A DNA stretch of 64,000 nucleotides, from the NCBI RefSeq assembly GCF_003363135.1, contig NZ_QRBB01000001.1, positions 2,082,501-2,146,500 on the forward strand. The letters are read 5' to 3'. The notes under the pieces were generated by a model. That model was given only the letters and a program-made list of their open reading frames with translations. It was not told the DNA's origin and ran no database searches. Of this stretch, positions 8,524-17,095 are shown piece after piece. The position numbers and the translations under genes were made by a program. The DNA is from Alteriqipengyuania lutimaris (GTDB taxonomy: Bacteria > Pseudomonadota > Alphaproteobacteria > Sphingomonadales > Sphingomonadaceae). Every line of letters starts with the position of its first letter. Position 1 is the first letter of the stretch.

Positions 8524-9896
8524 TGAGCGACAAACTGCCCAAGCTGCCCAAGCTTCTCGTCATCGAAGACGACGAGGGCCTGCAGCCGCAGCTTAAATGG
8601 GCGTTCGAAGGCTTCGAAGTCTTCATCGCCGGCACGCGAGACGAGGCGCTTGCCATCCTGCGCGCGGAAATGCCGCCGGTCGTCACGCTCGACCTGGGAC
8701 TGCCGCCCGACCCCGATGGCACGAGCGAAGGCTTCGCCGTCCTCGAAGCGATCATGACACAAGCGCCTGCGACGAAGGTTATCGTGGCGAGCGGGCATGG
8801 TGCACGCGAAAGCGCGCTCGATGCGATCGCGGCGGGCGCCTACGATTTCTACAAGAAGCCGCTCGACATAGCTGCGCTGGAGATGATCGTCGGACGCGCG
8901 CTCAACCTCCACCGGATCGAGGCGGAGAACCGGCGTCTTGCGGAGAAGGTGGGCGAGAACAAGACCGTGCTCGGCACGCTCATCACCGGCGCGCCCGAAA
9001 TGGTGAAGGTCGCGCGGACGATCGAACGGGTCGCGGGCACCGACGCATCGATCATGCTGCTGGGTGCGAGCGGTACCGGCAAGGAACTGCTTGCGCGCGG
9101 ACTGCATGATTCGAGCCCGCGGCGCGATGGTGCCTTCGTTGCGATCAACTGCGCGGCGATCCCCGAGAACCTGCTCGAAAGCGAGCTTTTCGGGCACGAG
9201 AAGGGCGCGTTCACGGGCGCAATCAAGACGACCGAGGGCAAGATCGAGCGCGCCCATGGCGGAACGCTGTTCCTTGACGAAGTGGGCGACATCCCGCTCG
9301 CCCTGCAGGTCAAGCTGCTGCGCTTCCTGCAGGAACGCACGATCGAGCGGATCGGCGGGCGCAAGGCGATTTCGGTCGACACCCGGATCGTGTGCGCGAC
9401 ACACCGCGATCTCGATGCGATGATCGGCAATGAAACGTTTCGCGAAGACCTCTACTACCGCCTGGCCGAAATCGTCGTTCGTATACCCTCGCTGGCGGAG
9501 CGGGCGGGCGATGCCGTGCTGCTGGCCAAGGCCTTCCTGACCCGCTTCGCGCGGGAGATGAACGCCCAAGTGAAAGGCTTCGCACCGGATGCGTTGGCCG
9601 CACTCGATGCGCATGCTTGGCCGGGTAACGTGCGCGAACTGGAAAACCGCGTGAAGCGCGCCGTTATCATGGCGGACGGTAAGCTGGTTTCGGCCCAGGA
9701 TCTCGACCTCACCGACCTGCGAGAGGAAGCCGCCGATCCGCTCAACCTCAAATGCGCGCGCGAGCAGGTGGACCGGCATGTCATCCGCAAGGCGCTGGCG
9801 CGGACCGAGGGCAATATCTCCGGCAGTGCCAAGCTGCTCGGCATTTCACGACCGACGCTTTACGACCTGCTCAAGCAGTACGATCTGCAGACCTAG
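8523..9896 (+). CDS. prsR: PEP-CTERM-box response regulator PrsR
   Basis: Sigma-54-dependent activator of 457 aa and the likely partner of PrsK. The receiver domain occupies residues 1-130 with the phosphoacceptor Asp57 in VTLDLGLP. The AAA+ domain follows: GASGTGKELLARG is the Walker A loop, GAFTGA is the sigma-54 contact loop, and GGTLFLDEVGD is the Walker B region. A Fis-type helix-turn-helix closes the protein (NISGSAKLLGISRPTLYDLL). Known PrsR proteins switch on exopolysaccharide and PEP-CTERM genes at sigma-54 promoters. The stop codon (9894-9896) interlocks with the stop of the convergent DUF475 gene (9893-9895), so no terminator separates them. Confidence 0.9.
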   Translation: MSDKLPKLPKLLVIEDDEGLQPQLKWAFEGFEVFIAGTRDEALAILRAEMPPVVTLDLGLPPDPDGTSEGFAVLEAIMTQAPATKVIVASGHGARESALDAIAAGAYDFYKKPLDIAALEMIVGRALNLHRIEAENRRLAEKVGENKTVLGTLITGAPEMVKVARTIERVAGTDASIMLLGASGTGKELLARGLHDSSPRRDGAFVAINCAAIPENLLESELFGHEKGAFTGAIKTTEGKIERAHGGTLFLDEVGDIPLALQVKLLRFLQERTIERIGGRKAISVDTRIVCATHRDLDAMIGNETFREDLYYRLAEIVVRIPSLAERAGDAVLLAKAFLTRFAREMNAQVKGFAPDALAALDAHAWPGNVRELENRVKRAVIMADGKLVSAQDLDLTDLREEAADPLNLKCAREQVDRHVIRKALARTEGNISGSAKLLGISRPTLYDLLKQYDLQT

Positions 9897-10951
9897 GCGC
9901 TATCGACCTCGCGGCCGTGCTTGCGGTTGTACCGCATCGACCACAGCAGCGAGATGCCGATCAGCACCGCGCCGATCAGCCCGGTGATGCTCTCGGAAAT
10001 GTGCCAGTGCGCGGACAGCAGCATGATGAGGCCAAGCGCGATGATCGCCCAGAATGCACCATGTTCGAGGAAACGATATTTGGTCAGCGTCCCTGCCCGG
10101 ACCAGATGAACCGTCATGGAGCGGACGAACAGCGCGCCGATGCTGAGCCCCAGCGCGATGATCAGCATGTTGTTCGACAATGCAAAGGCGCCGATCACCC
10201 CGTCGAAGGAGAAGCTCGCGTCGAGCACCTCGAGATAGAGAAACCCGCCGAGGCCCGATCGCACCGCGCCCTCGGCCATCTTTCGCCGCTCCACCTTGTC
10301 CAGCACAGTGCCGATGGCGTCGACCGCAATATAGGTTACGAGACCGAGGATCCCGGCTGTCAGGAAGACCATCGCGTCGGCGTCGGGCAGCATAGTCGAG
10401 ATACCGTAGAGCAGCAGGAGCAGGATGCCGATTTCAGCCGCCCGGATTTCGGAAAAGCGGCGCAACGCCAGCTCGAGCCCGCGAATCCAGTCCACATCCT
10501 TGTCACCATCGAAGAAGAAGTTCAGCCCGACCATCGTCAGGAAGGCACCGCCGAAGCCCGCGATGCCGACATGGGCGCTGCTGACGATCGCCTCGTATCG
10601 CTCGGGATCGTTCAGCGAGAGGTCGATGGCAGACAGCGGATCGAGCTTGGCGGCGACGGCTACAATGGCGAGCGGGAAAACGATCCGCATCCCGAACACC
10701 GCGATCAGAATGCCCCATGTGAGAAAGCGGCGCTGCCACTTCTCGTCCATTTCGCGCAGCACGGTCGCGTTGACCACGGCATTGTCGAAGCTGAGCGAGA
10801 TTTCGAGGATCGACAGGACGAGCACGATCCACAGCACTTGCGCGACGCCTTCCACACTGCCCGAGCTGTTCCAGGCGTAGATTCCGGCCGCGATGAAGCA
10901 CACCACCGTAAAAAGCAGCGAGCCCCAGTAATGTTTGAAAAGCGTGTTCAC
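9893..10951 (-). CDS. DUF475 integral membrane protein (TerC-like)
   Basis: Polytopic membrane protein of about 352 aa with roughly nine hydrophobic helices. It contains LEISLSFDNAVVNATVL and EVLDASFSFDGVIGAF, two acidic, intramembrane-looking motifs of the DUF475/TerC-like group, which has been linked to metal-ion homeostasis. The open frame runs back into panB territory with no ATG. The best start is the GTG at 10951, giving (M)NTLFKHYWGSLLF. It lies 38 bases after the panB stop on the same strand, so the two may be cotranscribed. There is no clear ribosome binding site before that GTG, so the start is less certain than the gene. Confidence 0.8.
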   Translation of the reverse strand: MNTLFKHYWGSLLFTVVCFIAAGIYAWNSSGSVEGVAQVLWIVLVLSILEISLSFDNAVVNATVLREMDEKWQRRFLTWGILIAVFGMRIVFPLAIVAVAAKLDPLSAIDLSLNDPERYEAIVSSAHVGIAGFGGAFLTMVGLNFFFDGDKDVDWIRGLELALRRFSEIRAAEIGILLLLLYGISTMLPDADAMVFLTAGILGLVTYIAVDAIGTVLDKVERRKMAEGAVRSGLGGFLYLEVLDASFSFDGVIGAFALSNNMLIIALGLSIGALFVRSMTVHLVRAGTLTKYRFLEHGAFWAIIALGLIMLLSAHWHISESITGLIGAVLIGISLLWSMRYNRKHGREVDSA

Positions 10952-10989
10952 GAATGTCGTCGTCCGTGTGATGCCGGGCTGAGGCCGGT

Positions 10990-11859
10990 CTATTTTGGTT
11001 GATACGTCTGGTCGTCGGTCGGGAAGCTGCGCTCGCGCACTTCCCGGGCATATTGCGCAACCTTGTCGGTGATCTCGCCCGCGAGGTCGCCATATTTCTT
11101 CACGAAGCGCGGCACGCGTTCGAACATGCCGAGCATGTCTTCGGTGACCAGCACCTGCCCGTCGCATTTGGCCGAGGCACCGATGCCGATGATCGGCACG
11201 CCGACCGCCTCGGTCACCTGGATGGCGATCGGCTCGACCACACCTTCGACCACGATGGCGAAGGCCCCCGCCTTTTCCAGCGCCTTGGCGTCGGCGACGA
11301 TCTTGTCCGCCTCGGCATCGCTGCGTCCGCGCGCACCATAGCCGCCCAGCACGTTGACCGCCTGCGGAGTCAGGCCGACATGGCCCATCACCGGGATGCC
11401 GCGATGGACGAGGAATTCGACCGTCTCGGCCATCGCCTCGCCGCCTTCGAGCTTCACGGCGGCTGCATTGCTGGCTTTCAGCAGCATCGCGGCACTTTCG
11501 AAGGCCTTTTCCGGCGATGGCTCGTAGGCGCCGAAGGGCATGTCGACCACCACCACCGCGTGATAGCTGCCACGCACCACGGCGGCCGCATGGTTGGCCA
11601 TCATTTCCAGTGTCACGGGAATGGTCGAGGGCAGGCCGTAAATGACCTGCGCCAGCGAATCGCCAACTAGCAGCGCGTCGCAATGCTCGTCGAGCAACTG
11701 AGCCTGGCGCGCCGTGTAGGCAGTCAGCATCACGATCGGATCCTGCGTCACGCCATCTGCCTTGCGGGCGCGAAGCTTGGGCACCGTAAGGCGCTTCATC
11801 GGCTGCGGGGTGGGGGTGGCGCGGCTCGTGGCCGTATCGAGCTGGAAGGTTGTCGACAT
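10990..11859 (-). CDS. panB: 3-methyl-2-oxobutanoate hydroxymethyltransferase
   Basis: Transfers a hydroxymethyl group from methylene-tetrahydrofolate to 2-oxoisovalerate to make ketopantoate, the first committed step of pantothenate and CoA synthesis. It is a cytoplasmic magnesium enzyme with a TIM-barrel fold. Visible are [20 protein letters not shown], the metal-binding VGDSLAQV, and [20 protein letters not shown], all hallmark PanB stretches. At 289 aa it is slightly longer than usual because of an N-terminal tail. The start could be the ATG at 11859 (MSTTFQLDT) or the internal MKRLTVPK 20 residues later. I kept the first, with modest confidence. panC and panD are not here, while coaD lies 35 kb away. 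Confidence 0.93.
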   Translation of the reverse strand: MSTTFQLDTATSRATPTPQPMKRLTVPKLRARKADGVTQDPIVMLTAYTARQAQLLDEHCDALLVGDSLAQVIYGLPSTIPVTLEMMANHAAAVVRGSYHAVVVVDMPFGAYEPSPEKAFESAAMLLKASNAAAVKLEGGEAMAETVEFLVHRGIPVMGHVGLTPQAVNVLGGYGARGRSDAEADKIVADAKALEKAGAFAIVVEGVVEPIAIQVTEAVGVPIIGIGASAKCDGQVLVTEDMLGMFERVPRFVKKYGDLAGEITDKVAQYAREVRERSFPTDDQTYQPK

Positions 11860-11989
11860 GGCACGCCTGCTAGCCCGGCTTTGGGGCAAACGCAAAGCGA
11901 AGCCCTCGACGCGAGGGGCGAAACATTGCAGAAGCGTGACCAATGACAGGGTAATCCGCGTCCGGGGCGCGGCAGGGAGACAATTTTTC

Positions 11990-13426
11990 ATGGTCGCGAC
12001 TTCGACGGGTGAGGGCTGGTCCTCACGTTCAGCCTTTATTCTCGCGGCGATTGGCGCCGCCGTTGGTCTGGGCAACCTGTGGCGGTTTCCGACGCTTGCG
12101 GGTGAAAGCGGCGGCGGCGCATTCGTCATATTCTATCTCGGCTGCGTATTTTTGCTCGGCCTGCCGCTGCTGCTGGCCGAAATCTTCATCGGCAGGGCGG
12201 GGCAGACCGATGCCATCGGCTCCATTCGCCGGGTCGCCAAGGAATCGAGGGTTTCTCGCGGATGGGCTTCGGTCGGCGCACTCGGCGCGTTGGCGGCTTT
12301 CCTGATCGTGTCGTTCTACTCGGTCGTCGCAGGCTGGGTTCTTTATTACGTCGGTGTATTCGCAGGCGACTTCGTGTCGGCGGTCGCGGCGGGCGATCCT
12401 TTTCGCGGGGCCTTGCAGGGGCAGAGCCAGGACGAGATCGCCAATCGGCTGACCAACCTTTTCGCCAGCCCGGGCCTGCTGATCGCGATGCATTTCGCTT
12501 TCATGGGCCTCACACTGTTCATCGTGGCACGCGGTGTTTCCGGCGGGATCGAGAAAGCAGCGACTTGGCTGATGCCCGCCTTTTTCCTGCTGCTGACCGG
12601 CATCACCATTTACGGTGCCGTAGTCGGCGACGTGAGCGAGGCGGCGGCTTTCCTGTTCACGCCCGACTGGTCCCGCCTGACGCCCGACGTGATGAACTCC
12701 GCGCTCGGCCAGGCGCTGTTCTCGCTCTCGCTCGGCGTGGCGGGGATCATCACCTATGGCTCGTATATTCGCGAAGGCACGCCCTTGGCTTCGACCGCAG
12801 TCATCATCGCCGTTGCCGACAGCGCGGTGGCGCTGATTGCCGGCATGATGATCTTTCCGATCGTGTTTTTCGTGGGGCTCGATCCGGCGGCCGGGCCGAC
12901 CCTTGTGTTCCAGACGCTGCCCTTCGCCTTCGAAGCGATGCCTGCGGGCTCGCTGATCGGGCTTCTCTTCTTCGTCCTGGTTCTGGTTGCGGCGGTCACC
13001 AGCTCGATTTCGCTGCTCGAAGTGCCGACCGCGTTCGGCATCGGCGAGCTCGGCTGGAGCCGCACGATGTCCTCGCTGATCTTCGGCGGGGGCGCCTTTC
13101 TGATCGGGATCGCCTGCCTGTTGGGCTACAACGTCTGGTCCGACGTGCGTCCGCTCTCGTTCTGGCCGATCTTTGCCGATACCGATATTCTCGACACGGT
13201 GGATGGATTCACCGGCAAGATCATGCTGCCGCTGGGCGCGTTGCTGGTCTCGATCTTCGTCGGCTGGAAGGCGGATCGGCGGCTGCTGCAGGCGGCCACG
13301 GAACTGTCCGGCCCCATGTTCGCGGTGTGGCGCTTCCTGCTGGCCTGGCTGTGCCCGATCGCGGTGGCGCTTATTCTGCTGACCGGCCTGTTCCCCAGCA
13401 TCCTGGGATCGGCACCGCAGCTGTAA
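11990..13426 (+). CDS. Sodium-dependent transporter, NSS/SNF family
   Basis: Secondary transporter of 478 aa with about 12 membrane helices, using the sodium gradient to import an amino acid or amine. The signature is in helix 1: [12 protein letters not shown], the NSS sodium and substrate site. Helix 6 to 8 stretches ([20 protein letters not shown]) also match. I chose the ATG at 11990, which has GGGAGA about 10 bases upstream and starts just before the polar [12 protein letters not shown] stretch. The substrate cannot be assigned from sequence. It is divergent from panB and ends at a strong hairpin terminator. Confidence 0.9.
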   Translation: MVATSTGEGWSSRSAFILAAIGAAVGLGNLWRFPTLAGESGGGAFVIFYLGCVFLLGLPLLLAEIFIGRAGQTDAIGSIRRVAKESRVSRGWASVGALGALAAFLIVSFYSVVAGWVLYYVGVFAGDFVSAVAAGDPFRGALQGQSQDEIANRLTNLFASPGLLIAMHFAFMGLTLFIVARGVSGGIEKAATWLMPAFFLLLTGITIYGAVVGDVSEAAAFLFTPDWSRLTPDVMNSALGQALFSLSLGVAGIITYGSYIREGTPLASTAVIIAVADSAVALIAGMMIFPIVFFVGLDPAAGPTLVFQTLPFAFEAMPAGSLIGLLFFVLVLVAAVTSSISLLEVPTAFGIGELGWSRTMSSLIFGGGAFLIGIACLLGYNVWSDVRPLSFWPIFADTDILDTVDGFTGKIMLPLGALLVSIFVGWKADRRLLQAATELSGPMFAVWRFLLAWLCPIAVALILLTGLFPSILGSAPQL

Positions 13427-13430
13427 AAGC

Positions 13431-13464
13431 AAAAGGGCGCGGCCTTCGCAGGCCGCGCCCTTTT
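13431..13464. terminator. Bidirectional rho-independent terminator
   Basis: Perfect 10-bp stem GGGCGCGGCC (13435-13444) with GGCCGCGCCC (13451-13460), loop TTCGCA, flanked by AAAA before and TTTT after. It therefore works in both directions, ending the transporter gene on plus and the flavin-binding protein gene on minus. Confidence 0.9.
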
Positions 13465-13488
13465 CTTGTCAGCGTGTGAGTGGGCTTT

Positions 13489-13971
13489 TTAGAGCGACGT
13501 TTGCTTGACGTGCTGTTCCTCGGCATCGTCGTGCACGGTCATGCCTAGCGCCATCTTGGCCACGTCGAGCACACCCATTTCACCGTCCCAGATTTCCGCA
13601 TCGCCCAGATCCATGCGCAGGAAGACGATATTGGGATCGTCCTTGCCGCCATCGTACCAGGCCTTCACGAAATTGTTCCAGAAGTGGTCAAACCGCTCCT
13701 GGCTGTCTTCCTTGACGAGCGTGCCGTGAAAGCGCGCGAACATCATGTCGTCGCCCTGGAAAGTCGCGGTGACCGGGCCGAGGCGGACGAAATCGCTTTT
13801 CGTGTGGGTGAAGAACCAGATCGAGCTGTTCGCGTCCTTATCAAGCTGCGGAGCCATCGGCACCGCGCTTTTCGAGACGCCGTCCAGCTGCAGGAACAGA
13901 TAGGGTTTATCCGCCAGTTCCTTCCAGAATTTCTCCCGCAGTTCGTCGGCCTTGCCTTCGTTGTATCGCAT
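13489..13971 (-). CDS. Pyridoxamine 5'-phosphate oxidase-like protein (general stress type)
   Basis: Cytoplasmic protein of 160 aa with the split-barrel flavin-binding fold. Recognisable stretches are PMAPQLDKDANSSIWFFTHT, with the basic and polar residues that contact FMN, and FVRLGPVTATFQGDDMMF in the strand that follows. The family includes general stress protein 26-like proteins of unclear substrate rather than true PdxH. The ATG at 13971 is chosen over one ten residues upstream because AAGGAGA sits seven bases before it. It ends at the shared terminator with the NSS transporter and is divergent from the SOS-controlled imuA, 126 bases away. The biochemical role is not known. Confidence 0.8.
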   Translation of the reverse strand: MRYNEGKADELREKFWKELADKPYLFLQLDGVSKSAVPMAPQLDKDANSSIWFFTHTKSDFVRLGPVTATFQGDDMMFARFHGTLVKEDSQERFDHFWNNFVKAWYDGGKDDPNIVFLRMDLGDAEIWDGEMGVLDVAKMALGMTVHDDAEEQHVKQTSL

Positions 13972-14060
13972 GATTTTCTCCTTCGGGCCTGTAACGGACA
14001 TGGCGGGGGGAAAGTTTCTGACCCGGACCTAGGACGGTAGGTTCGCGTGCCCGGCGGGGC

Positions 14061-14095
14061 TTGCGGGGTGGTTGGATATGGAACATAGTGAGAAC
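14061..14095 (+). promoter_or_regulatory. SOS promoter of imuA with LexA box
   Basis: GAAC-ATAGTGA-GAAC at 14081-14095 is a perfect GAAC-N7-GAAC, the known alphaproteobacterial LexA box. TTGCGG (14061-14066) and CATAGT (14084-14089), 17 bases apart, can serve as -35 and -10, so LexA would sit on the -10 element. The predicted start site is around 14096, at or within two bases of the imuA ATG. Confidence 0.85.
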
Positions 14096-14097
14096 AA

Positions 14098-15009
14098 ATG
14101 AGTCGTTCCACCATGATCCCCAAGACCCCTGTATCTGCATCCGAGACCGCTGCCGATCTGTCATCCGCAGCGCATCTGGCTGCCGCCAATTGTGCGCGTG
14201 AGGAGCGCTGGCGACCCGGCCTGGGCGGGGTCGCGCAGACCGAGATTTTTGCCTCTTCGCGCGAGGCGAGCGGTGTGGGCGCGGCGCTGGCGCTCGCGCT
14301 CGACGCGGGGCGCAGCCGGCCTCGCGAAGAGGGAGACGAGGCGGAGGATCGCTGCGCGGTGGTCTGGGTGCAGACCCGCGCTGCGGTGAAGAGCGGGGGG
14401 CGACCGTTCCGTCCCGGCCTGCCGCCCGAGATCCGCCACCGCCTGATCCACGTGCTGGCCGAGAAGGACGAGGACGCATTGTTCGCGCTGGAAGAGGCGG
14501 TGCGGTGCCGCGATGTCGCTTTCGTGATCGGCGAACTTGCGGGCGCGGCGCGGGCGCTCGACTTCACCGCCTCGCGCCGCCTGACACTGGCGGCCGAGCG
14601 GCATGGCGTCCCGCTGACGCTGGTGCGGCTCGATGGCCCGCGCGAACTTTCCTCCGCCCGCCAGCGCTGGGCGGTGAACGCGGCGCCCTCGGCGCACCCG
14701 CGGTGGAACAAGGCGGCGCCGGGCGCTCCCGCGTGGCAGGCCGAACTGTTCCGCGCGCGAAGCCACCCGCCCGGTACATGGCGGCTGAGCGAGGATGCGG
14801 GGCAGCTGGTGGCAAGCAGGGTTGCGGAACAGTCCGCTCCCCCTGATCGCGGGGAGGGCACCTCGATCGGTCAGGCAATCGCCCGAAAATTCACACCATC
14901 CCGGAACTGCGCTCGTGCTGAGCCTGTCGAAGCACGGTCTTTCACTTTGGTGAGCACGAAGCCCAAAGAAAGTACCGCCCTTCGACAGGCTCAGGGCGAG
15001 CGGGTGTAG
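14098..15009 (+). CDS. imuA: SOS mutagenesis accessory protein ImuA, repeat-extended C-terminus
   Basis: ImuA works with ImuB and DnaE2 in damage-induced translesion synthesis. It is a RecA/SulA-fold relative without known enzymatic activity. The product is 303 aa. The recognisable core is GLGGVAQTEIFASSREASGV through RLDGPRELSSARQRWAV and ends with the TWRLSEDAGQLVASRV stretch near residue 243. Residues from about 272 to the end are encoded by a palindromic repeat (14911-15004), so the native C-terminus has been replaced or extended. The ATG is two bases after a LexA box with almost no leader. A second in-frame ATG at 14113 is possible. imuB starts two bases after the stop. Confidence 0.88.
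   Translation: MSRSTMIPKTPVSASETAADLSSAAHLAAANCAREERWRPGLGGVAQTEIFASSREASGVGAALALALDAGRSRPREEGDEAEDRCAVVWVQTRAAVKSGGRPFRPGLPPEIRHRLIHVLAEKDEDALFALEEAVRCRDVAFVIGELAGAARALDFTASRRLTLAAERHGVPLTLVRLDGPRELSSARQRWAVNAAPSAHPRWNKAAPGAPAWQAELFRARSHPPGTWRLSEDAGQLVASRVAEQSAPPDRGEGTSIGQAIARKFTPSRNCARAEPVEARSFTLVSTKPKESTALRQAQGERV
14911..15004. repeat. Palindromic repeat, GAGCCTGTCGAA type, inside the end of imuA
   Basis: The left arm, GCTCGTGCTGAGCCTGTCGA onward (14911-14935), is inverted against the right arm ending TTCGACAGGCTCAGGGCGAG (14978-15004). Inner CTTTGG (14945-14950) pairs with CCAAAG (14963-14968). The whole 94 bases can fold into one long stem-loop. A diverged copy occurs at 20874-20946. 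This copy is translated and forms the last 32 residues of ImuA. Confidence 0.8.
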
Positions 15010-15011
15010 AA

Positions 15012-16586
15012 ATGTTCCAAGATGGGGGGCATCGCTCCCCCCGCCGCATCCTCTCGATCTGGCTCGTCGCCTTCGCGATTGACCGCTGGCGCATTTCCGA
15101 AGGATGCGTCCGGGGGGAGGGTGCCGATGCGAAGCCGCTGGTGCTCATTACCGAGACCGCGCATGGGCCGCGCATCCAGGCGACCAATGACGCCGCGTGC
15201 GGTGCGGGTGCGCGGGTGGGCACGATGCTCGCCGATGCGCGCACGCTGTGCCCTTCGCTGGTCGCCGTGCCGGGCGATCCGGCAGGCGATCTCGACCTGC
15301 TGGAAAAGCTGGCCGTCTGGGCCCGTCGCTGGGGCCCGTGGTCCGCGCTCGACCCGCCCGACGGCCTGCTCGTCGATGTCACCGCAGTGGCGCACCTGTT
15401 CGGCGGCGAGGCGAAGTTGCTGGAGGATGTGCAGCACGCCTTCGAGCGCCGCGGCCTTGCCATCCGCGCCAGCATCGCGCCCACTGCCGGCGCGGCCTGG
15501 GCGCTGGCGCATTACGGGCCGGCTCACGCCATTCTCCCACCGGATGACGACATGAAAGCACGCCTCGCTGACCTTCCGGTGGCGGCATTGCGCCTTGACG
15601 AGGATGTGCTCACCGTGCTGCGGCGGCTCGGGCTCAAGCGGTTGGGAGAGCTGGGCACGGTAGGCCGCGATGCGCTCCACCGCCGCTTCCGCAACCGCAA
15701 GTCGCCCGCCGCCAATCCGCTGATCCGGATAGACCAGCTGCTCGGCCGCGTGCCCGAGCCGCTGCTGCCGGTCGTCCCGCAACAGGTGCCGCTGGTGCAG
15801 CGGCGGCTGATGGAGCCGATCCGCCATCGCGCATTGCTCGACACCGTGCTGAACGATCTGACCGAAGACATGGTTCGCGAACTGCAAGGGGCGGGGCAGG
15901 GCGCGCGCCGCCTCGACCTCGGGCTATGGCGGGTCGATGGCGAGGTCGTGATGCGCACGCTGGAGCTGGCCGCCGCCACGCGCGACCCGGCGCATATCGT
16001 GCGGCTGTTCGGCGAGAAGCTGGGCGACATAGACGCCGGCTTCGGGATCGAGATGGTCCGCCTGCGCGCCAGCTGGGCCGAGCCGCTGCCTGCAACCCAG
16101 GCCGATATCGAGGCCGCGGCGCAGCACCACGGAACTTCGCTGTCCGCATTCGTCGACCGGCTGAGCACGCGTCTCGGGCCAAAGGCGGTGCGCCGCCCGG
16201 TGCTCAAGGGCAGCCACGTGCCCGAGCGTGCCCAGCGCTGGCAGCCGCCGCTCGAACCCGAGCCACCCGCGCAGGAGGAAATGCGTTTCCACACCCGCCC
16301 GCTCAAGCTGCTCGACCGCGCGGAAAGCATCGCGGTGCTCTATGCGACGCCCGACGGACTGCCGCAGCGGTTCCGCTGGCGCGGACAGGTGCACGAGATC
16401 TCGCGGGTCGAGGGACCGGAGCGGATTGCGCCCGAGTGGTGGCGCGAGCGCGGCAGCGCGCGGCTGCGCGATTACTACCGGATCGAGGACGATGCCGGGC
16501 GCCGTTACTGGATCTATCGCTATGGCATTGCAGGGGACGGGCGTGGTGGACCGCCCGAATGGTTTCTACAGGGACTGTATGCCTGA
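15012..16586 (+). CDS. imuB: Y-family-like mutasome protein ImuB
   Basis: Catalytically inactive relative of Y-family DNA polymerases that bridges ImuA, DnaE2 and the sliding clamp. It is 524 aa. The N-terminus RRILSIWLVAFAIDRW is the typical ImuB start, where active Y-family enzymes carry the first catalytic aspartate. Here the position is not acidic. The fold continues with DPPDGLLVDVTAVAHLFGGE and a helix-hairpin-helix-like LRRLGLKRLGELGTVGRDAL. The C-terminal domain (TRPLKLLDRAESIAVL to the end) is the ImuB-specific part. About ten extra N-terminal residues (MFQDGGHRSP) come from sequence next to the imuA repeat. It is cotranscribed with imuA under the SOS box. Confidence 0.92.
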   Translation: MFQDGGHRSPRRILSIWLVAFAIDRWRISEGCVRGEGADAKPLVLITETAHGPRIQATNDAACGAGARVGTMLADARTLCPSLVAVPGDPAGDLDLLEKLAVWARRWGPWSALDPPDGLLVDVTAVAHLFGGEAKLLEDVQHAFERRGLAIRASIAPTAGAAWALAHYGPAHAILPPDDDMKARLADLPVAALRLDEDVLTVLRRLGLKRLGELGTVGRDALHRRFRNRKSPAANPLIRIDQLLGRVPEPLLPVVPQQVPLVQRRLMEPIRHRALLDTVLNDLTEDMVRELQGAGQGARRLDLGLWRVDGEVVMRTLELAAATRDPAHIVRLFGEKLGDIDAGFGIEMVRLRASWAEPLPATQADIEAAAQHHGTSLSAFVDRLSTRLGPKAVRRPVLKGSHVPERAQRWQPPLEPEPPAQEEMRFHTRPLKLLDRAESIAVLYATPDGLPQRFRWRGQVHEISRVEGPERIAPEWWRERGSARLRDYYRIEDDAGRRYWIYRYGIAGDGRGGPPEWFLQGLYA

Positions 16587-16608
16587 GCCGCTTGTCGAGA
16601 GTGAGCTA

Positions 16609-16923
16609 TCAGTGGCCCGCGAAAGGCGTTCCAAACACGCCCACGGCCAACTCCGCCCACACCAGCACAAGTGCAGCCATGATCGCGAGCACCGTCGCCA
16701 CGCACCAGGTCGGGCGGCCGATATTGCGGATCGCGAATTCGATCGCGAGCGCGGTGGTGCCCAGAAGCATTGCAGCCACGCCGAAATCGAATGCGGTCCA
16801 GCGCACCTCTCCGGTAAACTGCATCGCAACCAGCGGAGCGATCAGAATCGCGAGGAAGGAACCCCACAGTGCCACCCGCCACAGGCGATTGGTCAGTCCG
16901 GAAGTGATCGAAAGATCGTCCAT
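16609..16923 (-). CDS. Small membrane protein, three helices
   Basis: Unrecognised inner-membrane protein of 104 aa with three hydrophobic helices at roughly residues 14-34, 44-66 and 75-95. It contains an FDFGVAAMLLGTTALAIEF segment common to small sphingomonad membrane proteins. The start at 16923 is well supported by GGAGGAGAGG six bases upstream, and an alternative seven residues earlier lacks this. It is convergent with imuB, the stops being about 20 bases apart, and stands alone upstream. Function unknown. Confidence 0.7.
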   Translation of the reverse strand: MDDLSITSGLTNRLWRVALWGSFLAILIAPLVAMQFTGEVRWTAFDFGVAAMLLGTTALAIEFAIRNIGRPTWCVATVLAIMAALVLVWAELAVGVFGTPFAGH

Positions 16924-17059
16924 AGCGCCTCTCCTCCACCACAATCATGCGTGATTGAGGGCCTGAGTGCAAGATGCGGAATGCAAACGGCTTTCTGGCG
17001 CCTCTCGCGAGGACTTATCCACCAAATGATCCACAGCCCCAGCGACGAAACGCGAAAGC

Positions 17060-17087
17060 GACCGGCGGGAGGTGGCTCCCGCCGGTC
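17060..17087 (-). terminator. Hairpin downstream of carbonic anhydrase
   Basis: Perfect 12-bp stem GACCGGCGGGAG (17060-17071) with CTCCCGCCGGTC (17076-17087) around a 4-base loop, eight bases past the minus-strand stop. The following minus-strand bases CGCTTTCGCG give only a weak T-run, so this may be a rho-independent terminator or an mRNA 3' end stabiliser. Confidence 0.6.
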
Positions 17088-17095
17088 CGTAGAAA

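Noticed and set aside
9893..11683. A 596-residue open frame running through panB and the DUF475 gene
   Set aside because: Only the last 352 residues are a real membrane protein; the rest is an out-of-frame shadow of panB with arginine-rich, low-complexity sequence.
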